Assembly: GCF_002920535.1 (NCBI RefSeq)
Contig: NZ_PQSS01000036.1
Span: forward strand, 1-64,000
Origin: Streptomyces sp. Ru71
GTDB taxonomy: Bacteria; Actinomycetota; Actinomycetes; Streptomycetales; Streptomycetaceae
Length of the DNA: 64,000 nt
Reading direction: 5' to 3'
The notes beneath the pieces are model-generated. The model saw nothing but the letters and a program-made list of their open reading frames with translations, made no database searches and had not been told where the DNA came from. The translations under genes were made by a program, and so were the position numbers. This document shows positions 42,085 to 50,437 of this stretch, piece after piece. Position 1 is the stretch's first letter, and each line of letters begins with the position of its first letter.

Positions 42085-43206
42085 ATGGCGGACGAACGCA
42101 TCGGCATCGTCACGATGCCCAAGTGGGGCCTGTCGATGAAGACCGGCAAGATCATGGAGTGGGTCGTCGCCGTGGGCGACGAGGTCGAGGAGGGCGACGA
42201 CCTCGCCGAGATCGACACCGACAAGATCGCCGGCACCCTGGAGTCCACGCACGCGGGCGTGGTGCGGCACATCGTCGCCGAGGCCGGCTCGGACGCGCCC
42301 GTCGGCTGCCCCATCGCCGTCGTGGCCCCGGCGGATGTGCCGCAGGCCGAGATCGACGAGGTCGTCAGGGCGGCCGAGGAGCAGCTGGCCCGCGGCGCCG
42401 TCGACGAGGAGGACGGGCCGCGGCAGCGGACCGTGGAGGTGGACGGCCGCACCATCGCGTACACCACACTCGGCGACGGCGAGGACGTGGTCGTCCTGGT
42501 GCACGGGTACGGCGGTGACAAGAACTCGTGGCTGTTCGTGCAGGAGCCGCTGTCCCAGGCCCGTACCGTGCACGCCCTCGACCTGCCCGGCCACGGCGAC
42601 TCGGCCAAGGACGTCGGCGACGGAAGCCTGGACGGCCTCGCCGGCACCGTGCTGGGGTTCCTCGACGCGCTGGGCGTCGAACGGGCCCACCTGGTCGGCC
42701 ACTCGATGGGCGGAGCCGTGGTCACGGCCGCGGCGGCGGCCGCACCGCAGCGGGTGCGGTCCCTGACCCTGGTGTCGCCGGCCGGGTTCGGACCCGAGAT
42801 GGACGCCGGCTACCTGCGCGGGTTCGCCACCGCCGGTTCGCGGCGCGAGCTCAGGCCGCACCTGCTCAAGCTGTTCGCCGACGAGGGCCAGGTCACCCGG
42901 CGGCTCGTCGACGACCTGCTGAAGTACAAGCGCCTGGACGGAGTGGACCTCGCGCTGAAGACCCTGCTCGGCACCCTGCTGGACGGGGAGAGGCCGGCGA
43001 TCGACGCGCTGCCGCTGCTGGCCGGGGCCGGCGTTCCCACCGTGGTGGTGTGGGGACGCGACGACCAGGTGATCCCGGCGTCCAACGCGGCCCGCCTGCC
43101 GGCGAGCACGAGCGTCCACGTGGTGGACGGCGCCGGCCACATGGCGCACATGGAGACGCCCGCGGCCGTGGTCGCCGCCGTGGAGCAGGCCACAGGCAAC
43201 GCCTGA
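42085..43206 (+). CDS. acoC: Acetoin dehydrogenase E2: lipoyl domain fused to alpha/beta hydrolase
   Basis: A 373-aa protein with an N-terminal biotin/lipoyl domain (about 5-80; lipoylated Lys47 in EIDTDKIAG) and a C-terminal alpha/beta hydrolase (about 115-373; nucleophilic Ser207 in GHSMGG, Asp in WGRDDQVIPA, His in GAGHMAHME). It lacks the usual CAT-type 2-oxoacid acyltransferase domain. This architecture is known for the E2 of some acetoin dehydrogenase systems and supports the acetoin assignment. ATG 42085 is chosen; the frame runs further upstream inside acoB. A long GC-rich hairpin follows the stop. Confidence 0.87.
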   Translation: MADERIGIVTMPKWGLSMKTGKIMEWVVAVGDEVEEGDDLAEIDTDKIAGTLESTHAGVVRHIVAEAGSDAPVGCPIAVVAPADVPQAEIDEVVRAAEEQLARGAVDEEDGPRQRTVEVDGRTIAYTTLGDGEDVVVLVHGYGGDKNSWLFVQEPLSQARTVHALDLPGHGDSAKDVGDGSLDGLAGTVLGFLDALGVERAHLVGHSMGGAVVTAAAAAAPQRVRSLTLVSPAGFGPEMDAGYLRGFATAGSRRELRPHLLKLFADEGQVTRRLVDDLLKYKRLDGVDLALKTLLGTLLDGERPAIDALPLLAGAGVPTVVVWGRDDQVIPASNAARLPASTSVHVVDGAGHMAHMETPAAVVAAVEQATGNA

Positions 43207-43234
43207 CACCCGGCCGCCCGCCGCGGGGCGCGCA

Positions 43235-43269
43235 CGGGCCCGGACCCGGGTGCTTCGGGCCCGGGCCCG
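43235..43269 (+). terminator. GC hairpin between acoC and butanediol dehydrogenase
   Basis: CGGGCCCGG (43235-43243) pairs with CCGGGCCCG (43261-43269); a nested CCCG/CGGG stem (43245-43248 and 43256-43259) lies in the loop. It begins 29 bp past acoC and may end the acoABC transcript or reduce readthrough into the next gene. Confidence 0.7.
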
Positions 43270-43330
43270 GACCGTGCCCGGGGGCGGGCGGCCCGCTCAG
43301 CCGACCGACATCGAGACCAGGGACAGGAAC

Positions 43331-44374
43331 ATGCGCGCAGCTGTGTACCGAGGCCGTGAGCACGTCACCATCGACGACGTGCCGGAGCCGGAGTGCCCAC
43401 CGGGCCACGTCAAACTCCGCGTGGCGCACAACGGCATCTGCGGGACGGACCTGCACGAGTACTACGCCGGTCCGATCTTCTTCCCCACCGAACCCCACCC
43501 GCTGACCGGCATGACCCTCCCGCTGGTCATGGGCCACGAGTTCGCCGGGACGGTGGTCGAGGCCGGCGAGGGCGTCACCGCTGCCCGCGTGGGCGACCGG
43601 GTGACCGTGGAGCCGATCCACCGGTGCGGCAGCTGCCCGCCGTGTCAGGAGGGCCGGTACAACGTGTGCCGGCGGATCGGCTTCCACGGGCTGATGGCGC
43701 ACGGCGGGATGGCCGAGTACACCGTGGTGCCCGAGCAGATGCTGCACCGGCTCCCCGACGAGGTGAGCTGGGAACTGGGAGCCATGGTGGAGCCCATGGC
43801 CGTGGCCTACCACGCGGCCCGGCTCGGCGGCGTCGGACCGGGCGGGCACGCCGTCGTGTTCGGGGCGGGCCCGATCGGCATCGGGCTGTGGTTCGCACTG
43901 CGTGGCGAGGGCGTCGAGGACATCACGGTGGTCGAGCCCTCCGCCGAGCGGCGAGCCGCCCTTGAGCGTCTCGGCGCACGGGACGTGATCGATCCGCGCC
44001 GCACCGACCCCGTCCGGCACGTGATGCGGCGGACGAAGGACCGCGGGGCGGCGGCCGCCTACGACGCGGCGGGTGTCGAGGCCAGTGTGGACGCGGCCCT
44101 GAGCTGCGTGGCGGCGCACCGGCCGGTGGTGTCGGTCGCGGTGTACGAGCGCCCGCTGACCACGCCGCTGCTCAAACTGGTGCTGTCCGAGAGCCGCATC
44201 CAGGGCTCGCTGTGCTACACGGCCGAGGACTACCGGCGCGTGATCGAGCTGATGGCCGCCGGCCACTACGACACCGAGGGATGGGTCGGCCACATCCCGC
44301 TTGAGCGGTTGCACGACGAGGGGTTCGCGGCGCTGCACGCCGGCCGGAAGATGAAGGTCCTCGTCGACCTGTGA
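43331..44374 (+). CDS. Zinc-dependent 2,3-butanediol dehydrogenase / acetoin reductase
   Basis: A 347-aa medium-chain zinc alcohol dehydrogenase. The catalytic zinc site is in GICGTDLHEYYAGPIFFP and GHEFAG, and the structural zinc in CGSCPPCQEGRYNVC with four Cys. The cofactor fold is VFGAGPIGIG. The segment GTDLHEYYAGPIFFP is characteristic of (R,R)-butanediol dehydrogenases. It oxidises 2,3-butanediol to acetoin, the AcoAB substrate. ATG 43331 has GGACAGGAAC upstream. It lies between acoC and the regulator. Confidence 0.87.
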   Translation: MRAAVYRGREHVTIDDVPEPECPPGHVKLRVAHNGICGTDLHEYYAGPIFFPTEPHPLTGMTLPLVMGHEFAGTVVEAGEGVTAARVGDRVTVEPIHRCGSCPPCQEGRYNVCRRIGFHGLMAHGGMAEYTVVPEQMLHRLPDEVSWELGAMVEPMAVAYHAARLGGVGPGGHAVVFGAGPIGIGLWFALRGEGVEDITVVEPSAERRAALERLGARDVIDPRRTDPVRHVMRRTKDRGAAAAYDAAGVEASVDAALSCVAAHRPVVSVAVYERPLTTPLLKLVLSESRIQGSLCYTAEDYRRVIELMAAGHYDTEGWVGHIPLERLHDEGFAALHAGRKMKVLVDL

Positions 44375-44500
44375 ACGCCGCGCGTCGGGCCGCTCATGTC
44401 ATCGACGAGGGGTTTACCGCCCCGGGGGGCTGACGCACCATGGAGGGGCCCGGCGACCCGGCCCGCCGCACAAGTCGGTCAAGGACGACTGGAGAACCGC

Positions 44501-45820
44501 GTGCGCAACGTGCACCTCGACCCAGCGGTCCCACCCGAGGGCACCGACCCCCGCCAGTACGCCCGGCTGCTCGCCCGGGTCCACGAGGCGGTGCTGAACG
44601 GTGAGGCCCCGTCCGCCTCACCGCGCCCGGTGATCCACGAGTCCTGGCAGCGGGTGCTGGCCACCGGCGTGGACCCGGACCGCGGCGCGGCCACCGGCCC
44701 GCTCACCGTCGAGGAGGTCGAGCACCAGCGCCGGACCTGCGGCCTGAGCGACGTGCTGGACACGCTGCGCGGCAGCCTGCTGTCCATCGCCGACGCCTCC
44801 TGGCACATCCTGGTGATCGCCGACCGCGAGGGCCGCGTGCTGTGGCGGGGCGGCAGCCGGGCGGTGCTCACCAAGGCCCAGTCACTGGGCTTCGTCGAAG
44901 GGGCCTCCTGGTCGGAGACCACCGTCGGCACCAACGCGATCGGCACCGCCCTGGTGACCCGGCGGCCGGTGCAGGTCCACTCGGCGGAGCACTTCGTCCG
45001 CACCCACCACGCCTGGACCTGCGCGGCCGCCCCCATCCGCAGCCCCCGGGACGGCCGGGTGCTCGGCGTGATCGACGTGAGCGGGCCCGCCTCCACCTTC
45101 CACCCCAGCACCCTGGCGCTGGTCGACGCCGTCGGCCGCCTGGCCGAGGCCGAACTGCGCACCGCCCACCTCGGCGATCTGGAACGGCTGCGGTCCGTCG
45201 CCGCCCCCGTGCTCGCCCGTATCCCGGACCGGGCGCTGGTCGCCGACCGGCACGGCTGGGTCGCCGCCGTCTCCGGGCTGGCCCCCGTCGACCGGGTGGT
45301 CCTGCCGGGCACGGTGCACGACGGCCAGGCCTGGCTGCCCGCGCTGGGGCGGTGCGCCGTCGAACCCCTCCCCGGCGGCTGGCTGCTGCGGGTGATGGAG
45401 GAGGAGAGCGCGCCGCCGACCCGGATCGTCCTTGACGTACGGCACCCCCGGCAGGCGTACCTCAAGGTCGAGGGACCGAGCGGCACCTGGACGCACGACC
45501 TCAGTCCGCGCCACGCCGAGGTCCTGCTCGTCCTCGCCGAACACCCCTCGGGCCGCACGGCGGCGGAGCTCGCGGACGACCTCTTCGGCGACCGCAGCCG
45601 TACCGTCACCGTGCGCGCGGAGGTGTCCCGGCTGCGGCGGCAGCTCGCCGGGCTGCTCCAGCACCGCCCCTACCGCTTCGCCGACGGCGTGCGGACGGAC
45701 GTCGTCCGCCCGGACGAGCCCACGGCGCTCCTGCCCCACTCCACGGCGCCGGCGGTGTGCCGGCTCAGGCGCGCGGCGCAGGAGGGGCGTGCCATGACAC
45801 CGGCGGCTGCCGGCCGGTGA
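44501..45820 (+). CDS. AcoR-like GAF-domain regulator with C-terminal winged helix
   Basis: A 439-aa transcriptional regulator. The N-terminal half matches the sensory part of AcoR: SWQRVLATGVDPDRG, a GAF domain (about 75-230) with the characteristic GFVEGASWSETTVGTNAIG, and FVRTHHAWTCAAAPI. AcoR normally continues with a sigma54-interacting AAA+ domain (GAFTGA motif); this protein has none. Instead residues about 345-415 (LSPRHAEVLLVLAEHPSGR, then VTVRAEVSRLRRQLAGLL) look like a winged-helix DNA-binding domain. GTG 44501 is selected because GGAG precedes it. It is the likely activator of the surrounding aco genes. Confidence 0.8.
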   Translation: MRNVHLDPAVPPEGTDPRQYARLLARVHEAVLNGEAPSASPRPVIHESWQRVLATGVDPDRGAATGPLTVEEVEHQRRTCGLSDVLDTLRGSLLSIADASWHILVIADREGRVLWRGGSRAVLTKAQSLGFVEGASWSETTVGTNAIGTALVTRRPVQVHSAEHFVRTHHAWTCAAAPIRSPRDGRVLGVIDVSGPASTFHPSTLALVDAVGRLAEAELRTAHLGDLERLRSVAAPVLARIPDRALVADRHGWVAAVSGLAPVDRVVLPGTVHDGQAWLPALGRCAVEPLPGGWLLRVMEEESAPPTRIVLDVRHPRQAYLKVEGPSGTWTHDLSPRHAEVLLVLAEHPSGRTAAELADDLFGDRSRTVTVRAEVSRLRRQLAGLLQHRPYRFADGVRTDVVRPDEPTALLPHSTAPAVCRLRRAAQEGRAMTPAAAGR

Positions 45821-45855
45821 CGCTCGCCGGGCCGCCCGCCTGACGTCGAGCCGGC

Positions 45856-45876
45856 GCAACCCCCCGCAACGGTTGG
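45856..45876 (+). promoter_or_regulatory. Putative aco operator, site 2
   Basis: GCAAC-CCCCC-GCAAC (45856-45870), the same direct-repeat pattern as at 39911-39925, followed after one base by GTTGG (45872-45876), an inverted half with one mismatch. It is 85 bp upstream of the lipA ATG. Spacing to the inverted half differs from site 1, so the tandem GCAAC pair is the shared element. Confidence 0.58.
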
Positions 45877-45960
45877 CGCCCCGCGGGCCGGCCAGCACAG
45901 TGACGGTGCGGGCGGCCGTCCCGGCCGCCGCCTGAGCCGAGGCCCGAGGGAGCGTACGAC

Positions 45961-46914
45961 ATGACCGTCGCGCCGGACGGGCGCAGGCTGTTGCGCGTCG
46001 AGGCCCGCAACAGCCGGTCGCCCATCGAGGACAAGCCGCCCTGGATCAGGACCAGGGTGCGCACCGGACCCGAGTACGAGCGGCTGCTCGACCTGGTCGA
46101 ACGCGAGAGCCTGCACACCGTGTGCCAGGAGGCGGGCTGCCCCAACATCTTCGAGTGCTGGGAGGACCGCGAGGCCACCTTCCTGATCGGCGGCGACCGG
46201 TGCACCCGGCGCTGTGACTTCTGCCAGATCGACACCGGCAGGCCCGAGGAGCTGGACCGCGACGAACCGCGCCGGGTGGCCGCGTCGGTGGCCGCCATGG
46301 GGCTGCGCTACGCCACGGTCACCGGCGTGGCCCGCGACGATCTGCCGGACGGCGGGGCCTGGCTGTACGCGGAGACGGTCCGCCGCATCCACGCGCTCGG
46401 CACCGGGACGGCGGTGGAGCTGCTGATCCCGGACTTCTCCGGCCGCCCAGAGCGGCTCGCCGAGGTCTTCGCGGCGTGCCCCGAGGTGCTCGCGCACAAC
46501 CTGGAGACCGTGCCGCGGATCTTCCGCCGGGTCCGGCCCGGCTTCCGCTACGAACGCTCGCTGGAGGTGCTCACCCGCGCGCGGGCGGCCGGCCTGGTGA
46601 CCAAGTCCAACCTCATCCTCGGCATGGGCGAGGACCCGGAGGAGGTCGGCCCGGCGCTGCGCGACCTGTACGAGGCCGGGTGCGAGCTGGTCACCATCAC
46701 CCAGTACCTGCGGCCCTCGGCGCGGCACCTGCCGGTGCGGCGGTGGGTCGGGCCGGACGAGTTCGTCCGGCACCGCGAGACGGCCGAGGCGATCGGTTTC
46801 GCCGGCGTCCTGTCCGGACCCCTGGTCCGCTCCTCCTACCGCGCCGGACGGCTCCACGCCCAGGCGATCGCATCACGCACGAACACCGACTGGAGTACCC
46901 GTGAACCACGCTGA
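45961..46914 (+). CDS. lipA: Lipoyl synthase (cluster-specific copy)
   Basis: A 317-aa radical SAM enzyme that inserts two sulfurs into octanoyl groups on lipoyl domains. Both clusters are complete: auxiliary C55, C60, C66 (CxxxxCxxxxxC) and radical SAM C81, C85, C88 (CTRRCDFC). VTGVARDDLPDGGA, HNLETVPRI, KSNLILGMGE and the Ser-containing C-terminal RSSYRAG are all typical. Its place in the aco cluster suggests it serves the lipoyl domain of AcoC and acts beside the usual housekeeping lipA-lipB pair elsewhere. No lipB is here. It overlaps the dehydrogenase gene by 14 bp. Confidence 0.92.
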   Translation: MTVAPDGRRLLRVEARNSRSPIEDKPPWIRTRVRTGPEYERLLDLVERESLHTVCQEAGCPNIFECWEDREATFLIGGDRCTRRCDFCQIDTGRPEELDRDEPRRVAASVAAMGLRYATVTGVARDDLPDGGAWLYAETVRRIHALGTGTAVELLIPDFSGRPERLAEVFAACPEVLAHNLETVPRIFRRVRPGFRYERSLEVLTRARAAGLVTKSNLILGMGEDPEEVGPALRDLYEAGCELVTITQYLRPSARHLPVRRWVGPDEFVRHRETAEAIGFAGVLSGPLVRSSYRAGRLHAQAIASRTNTDWSTREPR

Positions 46915-48265
46915 CCTCGTCGTCCTCGGCGGCGGACCGGGCGGCTACGCCTGCGCGTTCCGCGCCGCCCAACTCGGGCTGTCCGTCACCCTGGTGGAGA
47001 AGGACAAGCTCGGCGGCACCTGCCTGCACCGGGGGTGCATCCCCACCAAGGCGCTGCTGCACGCCGCCGAGGTCGCCGACACCGCCCGCGCGGGCGACCG
47101 CTTCGGGGTGAAGTCCTCGGTGGAGGGCATCGACGTCGGTGCCGTCACCGCCTACAAGGACGCCGTGGTGGACAAGCTGTACCAGGGCCTGCGGGGACTG
47201 GCCGCGGCGCACGGCGTCACCGTGGTCGAGGGCACCGGCACGCTCGTCGCGCCCGACACCGTGGAGGCCGCCGGGCGGCGCCACACCGGCCGGCACGTCG
47301 TGCTCGCGACGGGCTCGTACGCCAGGACACCGCACGGGCTGGAGACGGGCGGGCCCGTCGTCACCAGCGACCAGGCCCTCGAACTGGACTTCGTACCGGA
47401 GCGGGTCGTCGTCCTGGGCGGCGGTGTGATCGGCGTGGAGTTCGCCAGCGTCTGGCGCTCCTTCGGAGCGGAGGTCACCGTGGTCGAGGCGCTGCCGCGG
47501 CTGCTGCCCGGCGAGGACGAGTTCGCCTCCAAGCTGCTGGCACGGGCGTTCCGCCGGCGCGGTATCAAGGTCAGGACCGGTGTACGGCTCGCCGGGGCGG
47601 AGCGCGACGGTGACGGCGTGTCGGTGGTCCTGGAGTCCGGCGAGCGCCTGTCGGCCGACCTGTTGCTGGTCGCCGTCGGCCGCGCCCCCCACTCCGCCGG
47701 GCACGGCTACGAGCGGACCGGACTGGCCCTCGACCGCGGATTCGTGGTCACCGACGAGCGGCTGCGCACGAACCTGCCGGGGGTGTACGCGGTCGGCGAT
47801 CTCGTGCCCGGCCCGCAACTGGCCCACCGCGGCTTCCAGCACGGCATGTTCGTCGCCGAGGACATCGCCGGACTGAACCCCGGCCCGGTGGACGAGGCCA
47901 CCGTTCCCCGGGTGACGTACTGCACCCCGGAGGTCGCCTCGGTCGGCCTGACGGAGGCGGCCGCCACCGCCGCGTACGGCAGCGCGCAGACCGTGACGTA
48001 CGACCTGGCCGGCAACGGCCGTTCACAGATCCTCGGCACCGCCGGCGGGATCAAACTGGTCCGGGCTCCGCACGGACCGGTCGTCGGCGTCACCATGGTG
48101 GGCGAACGCGTCGGTGAACTGATCGGCGAGGCCCAGGTCATCTGCGGCACGCGGGCGAGCGTCGAGGACCTCGCGGGCCTCGTCCACGCACACCCGACGC
48201 AGGCCGAGGCCCTCGGCGAGGCACTGCTGGCCGTGGCGGGCAGACCGCTGCACGTCCACGGCTGA
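46901..48265 (+). CDS. lpdA: Dihydrolipoyl dehydrogenase (E3)
   Basis: A 454-aa FAD/NAD disulfide oxidoreductase that reoxidises dihydrolipoyl groups of the E2 protein. FAD motif LGGGPGGYACA, redox disulfide in GGTCLHRGCIPTK, NAD motif VLGGGVIGVE, second FAD motif YAVGDLVPG, and the C-terminal active-site His in HAHPTQAEALGE. GTG 46901 has GGAG 5 nt upstream and overlaps lipA by 14 bp. It completes E1-E2-E3 for acetoin dehydrogenase. Confidence 0.92.
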   Translation: MNHADLVVLGGGPGGYACAFRAAQLGLSVTLVEKDKLGGTCLHRGCIPTKALLHAAEVADTARAGDRFGVKSSVEGIDVGAVTAYKDAVVDKLYQGLRGLAAAHGVTVVEGTGTLVAPDTVEAAGRRHTGRHVVLATGSYARTPHGLETGGPVVTSDQALELDFVPERVVVLGGGVIGVEFASVWRSFGAEVTVVEALPRLLPGEDEFASKLLARAFRRRGIKVRTGVRLAGAERDGDGVSVVLESGERLSADLLLVAVGRAPHSAGHGYERTGLALDRGFVVTDERLRTNLPGVYAVGDLVPGPQLAHRGFQHGMFVAEDIAGLNPGPVDEATVPRVTYCTPEVASVGLTEAAATAAYGSAQTVTYDLAGNGRSQILGTAGGIKLVRAPHGPVVGVTMVGERVGELIGEAQVICGTRASVEDLAGLVHAHPTQAEALGEALLAVAGRPLHVHG

Positions 48266-48303
48266 GGCCGCCCGGCCACACCGCGCGGGCGAGGCCGCCC
48301 GGC

Positions 48304-48657
48304 TCAGCGCGGGGGCCGGCGGTCCACGTACTCGTACACCGCGCCGTCCGGGTGGCGGGCGATCAGGTTGCGGCCCACCGGGGTCGGCACGGGGCCCGCC
48401 ACCACCTCGGCACCCAGCTCGGTGAGGACGGCGTGCGCCTCGTCGACGTCGGCGACCGCGATGGTCGCCGCGACCCGGCGCAGCACCTCGATCTCCGCCT
48501 CGGGCCCGCTCATCAGCAGGAAGCAGCCGACCGCGGCGACCTGCACGCCGGCGCGCTCGAACCGCAGGGCTCTGCCGCCCGCGAGCCGCTCGTAGAAGGG
48601 GATCGCGGCATCGAGGTCGTCGACGCAGATGCGGAGCGTGGCACCGAGGATCTCCAT
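48304..48657 (-). CDS. VOC (glyoxalase/bleomycin resistance) family protein
   Basis: A 117-aa vicinal-oxygen-chelate protein: two beta-alpha-beta-beta-beta modules, starting MEILGATLRICVDDLDAAIPFYERL and ending RHPDGAVYEYVD. Metal-binding residues are not complete (no clear N-terminal His), so it could be a binding protein rather than an enzyme. ATG 48657 is used. Divergent from the next gene. Confidence 0.78.
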   Translation of the reverse strand: MEILGATLRICVDDLDAAIPFYERLAGGRALRFERAGVQVAAVGCFLLMSGPEAEIEVLRRVAATIAVADVDEAHAVLTELGAEVVAGPVPTPVGRNLIARHPDGAVYEYVDRRPPR

Positions 48658-48762
48658 ACGGGGAAGCCTAGTTGGGCGCCGCCCGCCCGGTGATCGCTTC
48701 ACACGATCCCCGCGCCCCGCTGCACGCCGTTACGCTCAGGTCGCCCCGGGTACCCGGCCGTC

Positions 48763-49260
48763 ATGAAACCGCTGGATCACCTGGAGCATCTGGACAAGCA
48801 CCTGGTCGACGAGCTGGCGCAGGTGGCTCGTGAGACCGTACGGGACGAACTGCGGCGGCAGACCCGGGAACGGCGCCGCACCGCCCTGCTGTACGCGGCG
48901 TCCGGCGCCGCCGCGCTGTACGCGGGCGCGGCCCTCGCGCTCGCTCTGGGACTGGCGCTCGCGCTCGGCCTGCCCGGCTGGGCGGCCGCGCTGATCACGG
49001 CCGCGGTCCTCGGGGCCGCCGCCTACGCGCTGCGCGCCGCCGCACGGCCCTCCGCGTCACGGCCCGCTCCGCAGAGCACGGCCGGACCCGCGGCGGGCGG
49101 GGGCGAACACCCCGTGGGCGGTGCCTGGCCCGCCGGCCGCGCGGACGGCTCCGGCGCCGGCGTCCGGCCCGTGCCGCCGATGCCGCCCGTGCCGCCCGTC
49201 ACGCCGGGCGGGGCCGGCCCGGACGGCGCCGACACCGAGTCGCCCCACCATCGGGCGTGA
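48763..49260 (+). CDS. Small membrane protein, phage-holin-like family
   Basis: A 165-aa protein. It has a charged N-terminal helix (HLDKHLVDELAQVARETVRDELRRQTRERRR, described by residues 10-40), two hydrophobic helices (about 41-70 and 72-92) and a Pro/Gly/Ala-rich C-terminal tail with repeated PP motifs. It resembles actinobacterial proteins annotated as phage holin family or DUF1469, which are chromosomal membrane proteins and not evidence of a prophage. Its function is unknown. TACGCT in the short spacer (near 48731) may be a -10 element. Confidence 0.65.
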   Translation: MKPLDHLEHLDKHLVDELAQVARETVRDELRRQTRERRRTALLYAASGAAALYAGAALALALGLALALGLPGWAAALITAAVLGAAAYALRAAARPSASRPAPQSTAGPAAGGGEHPVGGAWPAGRADGSGAGVRPVPPMPPVPPVTPGGAGPDGADTESPHHRA

Positions 49261-49336
49261 CGAGCGGGCGCGGGGGCCGTCCGGAAGGGACGCTGGAGGG
49301 AAGAAGGGCTGCCGCGAGTGCTGAGGGGTTGCTGAC

Positions 49337-50356
49337 GTGGTGCTGAAGAAGCGAGGCAAAGCCGTCGTGGTCACCGGGGCGAGCGGCGGCGTGGGCCGGG
49401 CCACCGCCCTGGCCTTCGCCGAGCGCGGCGACCGGGTCGCCCTGCTCGCCCGTGGCCGGGAGGGACTGGCCGCCGCGGCGGACGAGGTGCAGCGGGCCGG
49501 CGGGGAGGCGCTCGTCGTCCCCGTCGACATGTCCGACGCCAAGGCCGTCGACGACGCCGCGCAGCGGGTCGCCGACACCTTCGGCGGCATCGACGTATGG
49601 GTCAACAACGCCTTCTCCACCGTGTTCGCGCCGTTCACCGAGGTCACTCCCGACGAGTTCCGCCGGGTGACCGAGGTGACCTACCTGGGCTATGTGTTCG
49701 GCACCCGGGCCGCGCTGCGGCACATGCTGCCGCGCGACAAGGGCACCGTCGTCCAGGTGGGCTCCGCGCTCGCCTACCGCGGGGTGCCGCTGCAGTCGGT
49801 GTACTGCGGTGCCAAGCACGCCATCCAGGGCTTCACCGAGTCCCTGCGCTGCGAGCTGCTGCACGACGGCAGCAAGGTGCGGACCACGATGGTGCAGCTG
49901 CCGGCCGTGAACACCCCGCAGTTCGACTGGGTGATCGACCGGCTGCCGGGGCGGGCACGCCCGGTCGCCCCCGTCTACCAGCCGGAGCTGGCGGCGAAGG
50001 CCATCGTGCACGCGTCCTCGCACGCCCGGCGGCGCGAGTACTGGGTGGGCGGCTCCACCGCGGCCACGCTGATCGCCAACGCCGTGGCGCCCGGACTGCT
50101 GGACCGGTACCTGGCGCGCACGGGGTACGAGTCCCAGCAGGAGGAGGGCGGGCACGGCGGGGGCGGGAACCTGTGGAGCCCGTTCGACGGCCCGCACGGC
50201 CACGACCACGGGGCGCACGGACGGTTCGACGCCGAGTCGGCCGGGCGGAGCACCCAGGTGTGGTTCTCGCTCAACCGCGGCCGGCTGGGCGCGGGACTCC
50301 TGGCGGGCGGCCTGGGCGCGGCGCTCGCCGCGGGGCTGCGGCGCGGGCGCGGGTGA
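49337..50356 (+). CDS. SDR family oxidoreductase with C-terminal extension
   Basis: A 339-aa short-chain dehydrogenase. NAD(P) motif VVTGASGGVGRATAL, NNAFST, catalytic Ser in VQVGSALAYRGV, and Tyr-x-x-x-Lys in YCGAKHAIQGF. Beyond the 250-residue core is a His/Gly-rich linker (GPHGHDHGAHGRF) and a hydrophobic C-terminus (GAGLLAGGLGAALAAGL) that could anchor it to the membrane. The substrate is unknown. GTG 49337 follows GAGGGG. It converges on the enolase-superfamily gene with a hairpin between. Confidence 0.83.
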   Translation: MVLKKRGKAVVVTGASGGVGRATALAFAERGDRVALLARGREGLAAAADEVQRAGGEALVVPVDMSDAKAVDDAAQRVADTFGGIDVWVNNAFSTVFAPFTEVTPDEFRRVTEVTYLGYVFGTRAALRHMLPRDKGTVVQVGSALAYRGVPLQSVYCGAKHAIQGFTESLRCELLHDGSKVRTTMVQLPAVNTPQFDWVIDRLPGRARPVAPVYQPELAAKAIVHASSHARRREYWVGGSTAATLIANAVAPGLLDRYLARTGYESQQEEGGHGGGGNLWSPFDGPHGHDHGAHGRFDAESAGRSTQVWFSLNRGRLGAGLLAGGLGAALAAGLRRGRG

Positions 50357-50412
50357 GACCGGCCGCAGTGCGGAGTGCGCTCCCCGGGGTGGCGCGGTGC
50401 CCCGCGGGTGCC

Positions 50413-50437
50413 GCCGAGCCGGCCGGCCGCGCTCGGC
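50413..50437. terminator. Bidirectional terminator between SDR and enolase-superfamily genes
   Basis: GCCGAGC (50413-50419) and GCTCGGC (50431-50437) with an 11-nt GC-rich loop; it ends directly at the stop codon of the minus-strand gene. Confidence 0.65.

Noticed and set aside
48763..49260. Holin-like gene as evidence of a prophage
   Set aside because: No phage structural, lysis or integrase genes nearby; this protein type is common on actinobacterial chromosomes.
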